64,000 nucleotides of DNA, taken from Phoronis australis. Its lineage: Eukaryota > Phoronida > Phoronidae. Shown in pieces: positions 61,301-64,000 of the stretch. Position numbers and translations under genes: made by a program. The DNA lies in contig NMRA01000025.1 in NCBI GenBank assembly GCA_002633005.1, positions 1,579,541-1,643,540 of the forward strand. The letters run 5' to 3'. Positions within the stretch are counted from its first letter, which is position 1; each line of letters begins with the position of its first letter. The notes beneath the pieces were generated by a model. It worked only from the letters and a program-made list of their open reading frames with translations. It was not told where the DNA came from and did not search any database.

Positions 61301-61839
61301 AGTAGTAAACAAATATCCACGCGGTTGTGCGGTTCCAAGGTGGTTCTGATAAATCTTTTTTTCTCGCTTCGCGGTATATATTTTGTATTTGAAGTTCCCC
61401 GAGAATGAAGATAAGGTATTTTGCTAGACACAAGTGAAATATTGTAAAAATTGCCAATTTTTGTGAATAAGGTAGGAGATAACCTTAAGCCTAAGTTGCA
61501 AACTTCAAACTACAAAAGGGTCACACACCAAAACATGGACCAAAACGATAATTTTCAAAGAAGACACTGCAGAGATCTGAAGAACAAGGGCAAGGGTCTA
61601 CTGATCACAACTTTGGAAAACCCGAAGAAAATTTGTGTGTAAAACACGAAAACGTAGGCTTACCAGCGTCATTGTCCTGTTGCAGACTTGAAAAGACAGA
61701 ACTTTGTAGATCTCCCAGGGCAACGCCAACCGGTGTCCCAGCTGGGATACAGTACCAGCTGGAGCTCAGTGGACCCGCGACTGTGCAAGGGGAAACAACG
61801 TGTGGCAGGAGGTGAACAGGAAAGCCTGCAGACCCCAAC
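51970..61839 (-). CDS. SHPK: Sedoheptulokinase, C-terminal three exons (5' part not found in window)
   Basis: SHPK is a cytosolic FGGY-family kinase that converts sedoheptulose and ATP to sedoheptulose 7-phosphate, feeding the non-oxidative pentose phosphate pathway. Three exons (61839-61664, 53595-53395, 52373-51970) join in frame to about 260 codons, the C-terminal half of the roughly 478-residue human protein. Matching landmarks in order are GFPVHLLP, IPAGTPVGVALGDLQ, LNLSTSAQ, PYFNGRY.AVAASLTGGNVLA, FGERH, ALCKGI..NLH and the nucleotide-binding RIVGSGAALKKN. The first exon present begins with the last base of a split codon. The N-terminal FGGY_N exons were not found up to 64000 and are probably further right. 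Confidence 0.93.
52570..52740 (-). mobile_element. tRNA-derived SINE, copy 2
   Basis: Read on the minus strand: a tRNA-like head GGTGTGGCTCAGTAGTTTGA (A box) and CCCGGGTTCAAATCCTGG (B box, plus-strand 52675-52685), with a tRNA-like stem GAGCTCCGGACTC. The body AGGAGTAGG complement and ATGTATGCAAGGGAATGAGA follow. The body matches 3295-3435. It lies in the last SHPK intron. The head is too degenerate in its acceptor arm to be a functional tRNA gene. Confidence 0.75.
53395..53595 (-). CDS. SHPK: SHPK penultimate exon
   Basis: A 201-base exon encoding LNLSTSAQVAFQ...EYFPYFNGRYIAVAASLTGG, matching human LNISTSAQ...AYFPYFNRTYLGVAASLNGG. Acceptor TTTGCAG, donor G|GTAGGT. Confidence 0.96.
55570..55730. 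repeat. Dispersed repeat R5, copy 2
   Basis: Carries GTGTGGACG and CAGTGTGGATGC near its ends with an interior ACAATTTGTTCTAGGGCAAC block, partly matching 32040-32235. Confidence 0.35.
56453..56594. repeat. 14-base minisatellite, about 10 copies
   Basis: The unit TAATGTGTAAATCT repeats with almost no variation except two units with GTGCAAA. The high identity suggests recent expansion or slippage. Confidence 0.97.
57303..57595. mobile_element. Palindromic element of about 290 bases
   Basis: The left arm starts ATTAAAATCTTTGGTCTATT and the right arm ends with its near complement. Both arms continue through AGGTGTTCCTGC, GAGCAC(A/G)GAT and TGGTACA or CACCATGATG, meeting near 57437. Each arm carries a CTGACGATGGCC...CGAAACG-type segment facing outwards. 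It lies in the SHPK intron. Confidence 0.8.
57890..58035. repeat. Degenerate 37-39-base tandem repeat, about 4 copies
   Basis: Units share GATGGTACTGCAATCTGCAA and CTATGGTACA variants. Confidence 0.85.
59385..59450. repeat. Dispersed repeat R4, copy 2
   Basis: See 48095-48165; the shared core is TTAATCTTTA(T/C)TTTTGCGG AGAAA, same orientation. Confidence 0.5.
59932..60038. repeat. 26-base minisatellite, 4 copies
   Basis: Units start at 59932, 59958, 59984 and 60010: GAGGGCAACATTGATGGTGA then CCAAGA. Read in reverse it yields a meaningless LPSLGHHQCC peptide repeat. Confidence 0.95.
61664..61839 (-). CDS. SHPK: SHPK antepenultimate exon (first one in window)
   Basis: Encodes GSAGFPVHLLPHVVSPCTVAG and IPAGTPVGVALGDLQSSVFS, matching human RSAGFPVHLLPDIAEPGSVAG and IPKGTQVGVALGDLQASVYS. 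Acceptor TTTTCAG, donor G|GTAAGC. Confidence 0.95.
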
Positions 61840-63520
61840 CTGAAAAGTAAACGAAGATTTTGCTAGGGCATCATCTGTGAATGTTTTATACATACAGCTA
61901 ACTATTGATGGAATTCAAAAGCTAGCAAACACAACACGAACTGCCGACCACTAACAATAATTGTATAACACTGAACTTGATAACCTCACAATGAGGATGC
62001 CAGGGTGCCAGTTTCAAAACGCATGTTAATAGCAAGGCCACGAGCCTTGCTTGTAATGCACGCTAATGTATTTTAGGAAGACGTGCACGACCATACCAAC
62101 TCCATGAGAAATACACTTGTGGAACACAGCCCACGTGCATAATTGGTTTAATTATCCCCAAGCTGCTCATACATATTCTGTTTAACTGTGCAGCACAAGT
62201 AATAGCAAAGTCAAATAAAGTATCAGCCAAACAAGCACGCAGCTTTCCATTTTGTGTTACTTCAATATGGTAAACGTTCTTCAATTTGGGACAAAAAATA
62301 ATTACTAAAATTGTCATATTTCTGTTTTTAATAGGCTTAGCACTCTGTTGCAAATGCTCAATATTTACCAAATGTTGTTTGGTGATAGCTACGCCATAAA
62401 AACTGTGTTAACACCAAAGTGAATTTTCCTGAAGTTATTTTTGTTGAGAAATTTGACAAAATGAAATTTCACCTGTCCGCCATATTGTGTACCAAACTGA
62501 AAATTGTTTACCATAATCAAATGAATAATATAGCTCTTTGTGGATCAGTTTTAATTGCCTTGGGACTTAATTAAGACAACACACTTTCAACAAGATTTTA
62601 CCCAGGAAGTAGCTCATACACACACAGGTGAAGTGAGAGAGCTAAACCCCAAACATCTGTAAGGGTTTATCTCAAATTACTTATTGGCCTGGCATGAGGT
62701 TAGTGCCTTTTAAACAACATTTATCCGTTTTATTTGTTTTACTCAAACAAAAATATTGATTTCCACTGGGTAGACTTTTCACAGCATCACATCAAAATGA
62801 TAACAAACTCGAGATAAAATATTGGTTCCAAGAATAAACATGCCTCACTTGTCTAACCTTATAGAAGGGATTAGTGGTGATTTCATGCCGTGAATAATAA
62901 ACTGCTTATACGAAAGTCACGCATTTCTAAAGATATGCATGACTTTTCACCGCTCGTCCGTCTGAGTGGCTTTTACTGGGATCAAAGAGAGCGTTGCGCC
63001 AGAGTCGGACTCAGTTACGCTGACCGCATTGTCCGGTGTGAGCCAGAGTTACCCGACCATAAACTGTGGTAAACACTTCTGTCTGCACATAATGGCGAAT
63101 TTTCAAAATGCAATAACCAACAGTTTTCGTTAAAAACAAATACCACAGCTGTATTCAGACGGAAAAAATAACCAAGTTAGGTTTTCGATTTCTAAAAATT
63201 GATGAACTATTAAATTAAAAACTACAAACATTGGGTACGATTGAAGATAAACAAACGACTGTCGTATTGATATACTCCGTGATTTACAAACGCTGATCAG
63301 AGTTAACTATATCACGTGGATTATTCTCCTTTTAATATACTACAAAGCTACATTGAAACATCTATAAATAATGCACAGTGACTAAATTAGATGGCAATAA
63401 CTTTTAAAACATCGCTTATAGCATAGTGCATGCCGAACTACTTTACTCCAGAAGTAGTACACTAACCGGAAATGTGCCAATTTCGGTAGTTGTAATGGAA
63501 CAGCTGTGAAGACAACTAAG
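61840..63520. other. Probable SHPK intron, no recognisable feature
   Basis: I searched the minus strand for the FGGY N-terminal motifs (GIDIGTTS, SGQMHG, WQDGR) and did not see them. Short open frames here lack homology. Confidence 0.5.
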
Positions 63521-63565
63521 ATGGCTAGCTTTGTAGTCAACGAGAGAGTGCAAGCAGTGGATGAG
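63521..63565 (+). CDS. Candidate first coding exon of an unknown plus-strand gene
   Basis: ATGGCTAGC in a strong start context (AAGATGG) opens MASFVVNERVQAVDE, followed immediately by a donor-like GAG|GTTTGT. The peptide resembles the opening of Tudor- or chromo-barrel domains, but 15 residues cannot decide this. No second exon is visible before the window ends. Confidence 0.25.
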
Positions 63566-63587
63566 GTTTGTCGGTGGGCAAGAGCTG

Positions 63588-63999
63588 TGATTTCATTTTT
63601 ATGACTGAGGAAAAGCTAGAATAGTTGTGCAGTTACTGCAACCAAAATTGTCCAGAGGTTCCAAATCTTCAGTTTGGCTATCACCATATTTGCACATTTG
63701 TATATATTTTAGGATTTGAGTTCTAATAAAGATTTAACTTGAACTAATGGCACCTGGAGTTTTGTTTTTTGTGACATGTTTGGTGTAGCTGAAATCTGGA
63801 AAATTCAGGGATGGGTTCATAATAAACTGACTTCTTAGTAGTTTTGATGCTATTATTTCATTTTTATGACTGAAAAAAGCTAGAATAGTTATGTAGTTAC
63901 TGCAAACAAAATTGTCCAGAGGTTCCAAATCTTCAGTTAGGCTATCACATTTGCACTTTTGAGTATATTTTATAATTTGAGTTCTAATAAAACTTGAAC
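63588..63999. repeat. 155-base direct repeat, 2 copies about 255 bases apart
   Basis: Blocks at about 63591-63745 and 63849-63999 share TTTTTATGACTGA, AAATTGTCCAGAGGTTCCAA and GAGTTCTAATAAA with a handful of differences. Each copy includes an AATAAA. Confidence 0.9.
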
Positions 64000-64000
64000 T

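Larger units (their letters stand above)
53596..61663. other. 8-kb intron of SHPK, repeat-rich
   Basis: No coding exon of another gene is recognisable on either strand. It contains the tandem and inverted repeats listed separately and small open frames without homology. Stretches 53600-55560 and 60130-61660 show nothing I can name. Confidence 0.6.

Noticed and set aside
62063-62371. A 102-codon minus-strand open frame upstream of the SHPK exons, tested as an N-terminal SHPK exon
   Set aside because: It lacks FGGY motifs (no phosphate-binding loop, no WQDGR-like segment) and has no fitting splice pattern.

Overview
The window is AT-rich animal nuclear DNA: short GT-AG exons with intron phases that join cleanly, tRNA-derived SINEs, non-autonomous DNA transposons, Penelope-like retroelement pieces and many minisatellites. 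Vertebrate-like exon fragmentation in a gene orthologous to human CPSF1, a MID-like TRIM gene and a sedoheptulokinase gene fits a marine invertebrate (hemichordate, amphioxus, mollusc or similar). The species cannot be fixed from sequence alone. There are no bacterial genes, operons or CRISPR arrays.

Layout. (1) Positions 108-33759, minus strand: CPSF1, the 160-kDa subunit of the pre-mRNA cleavage and polyadenylation specificity factor. I placed 32 coding exons by homology and splice signals. Their lengths sum to 4248 bases, exactly 1416 codons; only a short terminal exon of roughly 15 codons is missing, beyond the left edge. (2) Positions 33782-36613: divergent intergenic region holding foldback elements. 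(3) Positions 36616-41481, plus strand: a six-exon TRIM-family (RING, two B-boxes, coiled coil) E3 ligase gene of 583 residues with a SPRY-like C-terminal exon. (4) Positions 41482-51969: gene-poor, repeat-rich, with an inverted pair of Penelope-type GIY-YIG endonuclease fragments at 50673-51548. (5) Positions 51970-61839, minus strand: the last three exons of sedoheptulokinase (SHPK), including an 8-kb intron; the 5' exons were not found and are probably beyond the right edge. (6) Positions 61840-64000: a direct repeat and one weak candidate first exon.

The genes are ordinary housekeeping or regulatory genes and do not form one pathway; I found no new multi-gene system. The unusual content lies around them. 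The best observation is a minisatellite in CPSF1 intron 27 that was evidently seeded by the 3' part of exon 27 and its splice donor. Others are two large duplications that each abut Ns and look like collapsed-haplotype overlaps (one duplicates CPSF1 exon 5), a MITE family with 6-base target duplications, a two-copy SINE family, long foldback elements, and a perfect hairpin present in only one of two haplotype-like copies.
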